Shown: piece after piece, positions 53,517 through 55,087 of the stretch
How the letters are laid out: each line of letters starts with the position of its first letter
Position numbering within the stretch: the stretch's first letter is position 1
Origin: Planctomycetia bacterium
Lineage (GTDB): Bacteria; Planctomycetota; UBA8108; UBA1146
DNA length: 55,087 bases
Reading direction: 5' to 3'
NCBI GenBank assembly: GCA_012269595.1
Contig: JAAXJX010000003.1
Location: forward strand, 1-55,087
Program-made: the position numbers and the translations under genes
The notes under the pieces: generated by a model
Told to the model about the DNA's origin: nothing
What the model saw: the letters and a program-made list of their open reading frames with translations, nothing else
Databases searched by the model: none

Positions 53517-54601
53517 TGAAATCCCGCGAGTCCGGACTGACCCTGATTGAGATTCTGGTGGCCCTGGGGGTTTTCATGCTCCTGGGATCGAGTCTCGTGA
53601 TGTTCCTCCGTGACGGCATGTCCACGTGGCAAATTGGTGAATCACGCAGGGAAGCGTATGAGCGGGCCGGAGCGATCATGGATTTGATCGGAGACGATCT
53701 GAGATCCGCCTTCACGCAATCTGACCCCGGACCGGGAGACGGGCTGGTCGATGTCCTGCTTCTCTGCGACCGCGACGCTTTCAATCGACCCCGATTGCGA
53801 TTGGTTCGAACCCTCTCCGATGAAACCCGCAACCCGGTGACTCGAATTGCAGGGGCCTATACAGGAGGCCTTGCAGAAGTGGATTACCGCAATGACTCCC
53901 GGGAGGCCCAGCTGGGGATCCTCCGTGCACCCGGAGGTTTGGCGGAGGTCGCCTACCAAATGGGGCCTGAGAATGGATCAGAGGTGCTCTGGAGGGGCTT
54001 CAAGACCCCTATAGGCGGTGAGTCTTCCCTGTTTGAGGACATCAATCTGGCTCCCGATGTCGATGGGGCACCGATGCGTTGTCGACCGATTGCAGACGGA
54101 GTTCTCTACCTCGGTTTCTCCTTCTGGGGAGGGGATCGCCGTCGCTGGGTGGAAGGGATCAGTCAGCCACCCCTGAATCGCTGGGATTCGACGCGTGCAA
54201 TCTTGGCTTTCGACGATTCAGAAGATTTCGAATGGTCTGCTGCCAGTCGGGACGTTCATGAAGACGATGTCTTCCCTGATACCGTCGAGATTCAATTGGT
54301 GCTGAATCCTGCGAGGTCGCGAGCTCTGGCGCGGATCGTGACAGACATTGGTGAATCGGATGAAGATCTCCCTCTCGACAGCGTGGCGGAGTACTCCAGG
54401 GATGGAGAATTGTTTGTACGTCTCGATTCCGAATGGATCCAGGTCGGCAGTATCTCCGGGAATCGATTGATCAACTGTATTCGTGGGGTCAGGGGAACAA
54501 AGGCTCAGGAGCATTTGAGGGGAACCCGAGTGGTCAGTGGTACCGAGTTCCGCAGAACGGTCCGGATTCCCGGATATCGGGATGCGCGAGGCCCACGATG
54601 A
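53516..54601 (+). CDS. gspJ: GspJ-like minor pseudopilin
   Basis: A 361-residue prepilin: ESG then LTLIEILVALGVFMLLG with Glu5. The following AYERAGAIMDLIGDDLRSAF is the helix and start of the GspJ globular domain. It is longer than the usual 200. The C-terminal third (residues about 296-340, coded 54401-54540) carries the module found in the K-like protein (GELFVRLDSEWIQV, CIRGVRGTKAQEHLRGTRVV). The start overlaps the K-like gene stop (TAATG), and its own stop overlaps the I-like start (ATGA). It should join K and I at the pseudopilus tip. Confidence 0.88.
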   Translation: MKSRESGLTLIEILVALGVFMLLGSSLVMFLRDGMSTWQIGESRREAYERAGAIMDLIGDDLRSAFTQSDPGPGDGLVDVLLLCDRDAFNRPRLRLVRTLSDETRNPVTRIAGAYTGGLAEVDYRNDSREAQLGILRAPGGLAEVAYQMGPENGSEVLWRGFKTPIGGESSLFEDINLAPDVDGAPMRCRPIADGVLYLGFSFWGGDRRRWVEGISQPPLNRWDSTRAILAFDDSEDFEWSAASRDVHEDDVFPDTVEIQLVLNPARSRALARIVTDIGESDEDLPLDSVAEYSRDGELFVRLDSEWIQVGSISGNRLINCIRGVRGTKAQEHLRGTRVVSGTEFRRTVRIPGYRDARGPR

Positions 54602-55041
54602 AGCTGCAACAAGACACCGAACAGTTCAGGCGTGAGGCTGGTTTTTCTCTCCTGGAAGTGATTGTTGCCCTCGGAATCCTCTCCGTGGGAATTGCTGCTG
54701 CGGTTTCGCTGTTTACCGCAGGGACTGCGGCTCACAGTCGTGCGGTCGATCGTCTGAAAAGTATCGAGATTTCCGAATCGATCTTTGCCGCTGTAGAAGG
54801 CGCGCTTCGTGACGGCGCCGATCTTGACGACATTCGCAATGGAGACGTCATCACGGACATTCTTTCCCGTTGGCCTGGAGTTACTGTCGATCTTGCGTTC
54901 TCAACGGTTCCAAAACCGGAGTTTGTGGATGCCGTGGTGGTCCGAATGCGAATCAAACGAACTTCCAGGGGCCAACAGGTCGAGGAATCCTTTGAGCAGA
55001 TTATTGCGCGCAGCAGAAGTGTGAGATTGATCCCCGAGTAA
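54598..55041 (+). CDS. gspI: GspI/PilV-like minor pseudopilin
   Basis: A 147-residue prepilin with the signal EAG then FSLLEVIVALGILSVGIAAAVSLF and Glu5. The GFSLLEVxVALxIL form is typical of GspI and PilV, which start pseudopilus assembly. Length is close to normal, unlike its partners. ATG 54598 overlaps the previous stop; the longer frame to 54433 would run through the J-like gene. The globular part holds VDAVVVRMRIKRTSRG. Confidence 0.88.
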   Translation: MKLQQDTEQFRREAGFSLLEVIVALGILSVGIAAAVSLFTAGTAAHSRAVDRLKSIEISESIFAAVEGALRDGADLDDIRNGDVITDILSRWPGVTVDLAFSTVPKPEFVDAVVVRMRIKRTSRGQQVEESFEQIIARSRSVRLIPE

Positions 55042-55042
55042 C

Positions 55043-55087
55043 TCAGACAGACAGGATGGCTCTTTCGAGCATCTCTTCCGGTTTGGC
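55043..55087 (-). CDS. C-terminus of an unidentified minus-strand gene (partial)
   Basis: Read on the minus strand from the window edge, 14 codons give AKPEEMLERAILSV before a TGA at 55043-55045. It is convergent with the pseudopilin operon, 1 nt after that operon's last stop. This is too short to assign a family. Confidence 0.4.
   Translation of the reverse strand, partial: AKPEEMLERAILSV

Overview
The window begins in the last part of a 23S rRNA gene and its 5S partner and then runs through about 50 kb of chromosomal protein-coding DNA. It contains one tRNA gene and no insertion sequences, phage genes or CRISPR arrays. The best guess for the source is a free-living (possibly aquatic) Planctomycetota-like bacterium. 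The clues are an exported protein ending in paired dockerin/EF-hand-like repeats, an NPCBM-domain protein, exported SH3 and von Willebrand A proteins, and a type II secretion-like pseudopilin operon with greatly enlarged minor pseudopilins. That assignment is an inference from gene style; the rRNA fragment would settle it.

Layout. 1-720: end of 23S, 5S and a terminator. 747-4223 (minus): a four-gene operon of three crotonase-fold enzymes and a zinc-type oxidoreductase, divergent from a 3-hydroxyacyl-CoA dehydrogenase at 4403; together a CoA-thioester degradation cluster. 5387-6691: exported TIG/dockerin-like protein. 6796-6872: tRNA-Pro(CGG) with a good promoter and terminator. 7102-11323: a glycosyltransferase, then an overlapping M29 aminopeptidase and dipeptide-epimerase-like enzyme, then an exported protein with a small zinc-finger-like tail. 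11332-12738 (minus): phosphomannomutase/phosphoglucomutase. 12881-15831: nucleoside salvage (CNT transporter, purine nucleoside phosphorylase, convergent uridine phosphorylase). 16087-22681: envelope proteins (VWA, NPCBM, SPOR-like, SH3/OB) and a DUF89 protein. 22730-30952: RNA-metabolism and housekeeping genes (rny, ymdB-like, dtd, a J-domain protein, a mannose-1-phosphate guanylyltransferase, ruvX, rpsO, pnp), with structured leaders before rny, rpsO and pnp. 31025-36317: amidohydrolase, M19 dipeptidase, an unrecognised minus-strand gene with a SWIM-like cysteine motif, and a PBP4-type D-Ala-D-Ala carboxypeptidase.

36451-55041 is the most unusual region: eleven same-strand genes, nearly all overlapping or within a few bases. 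They encode a sigma-54-type activator with FHA and GAF domains, an FHA membrane protein, a fused PilM-PilN/GspL-like protein, PilO/GspM-like and PilP/GspC-like proteins, a large exported TPR protein, and five pseudopilin-type proteins resembling GspG, H, K, J and I. The K-like protein has 1899 residues against roughly 300 in ordinary systems. It carries a LamG-like domain and several copies of a short module that recurs in the J-like protein. No secretin, assembly ATPase, platform protein or prepilin peptidase is present in the window. The operon therefore looks like the pseudopilus half of an elaborated secretion or surface-fibre machine under its own phospho-signal-linked control.

No gene-free stretch exceeds 300 bases. 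The longest (15832-16086, 19036-19274, 21075-21334, 28458-28702) hold the promoters, terminators and leaders listed below. Start codons were chosen from ribosome-binding sites and family alignment from memory; no database search was run.
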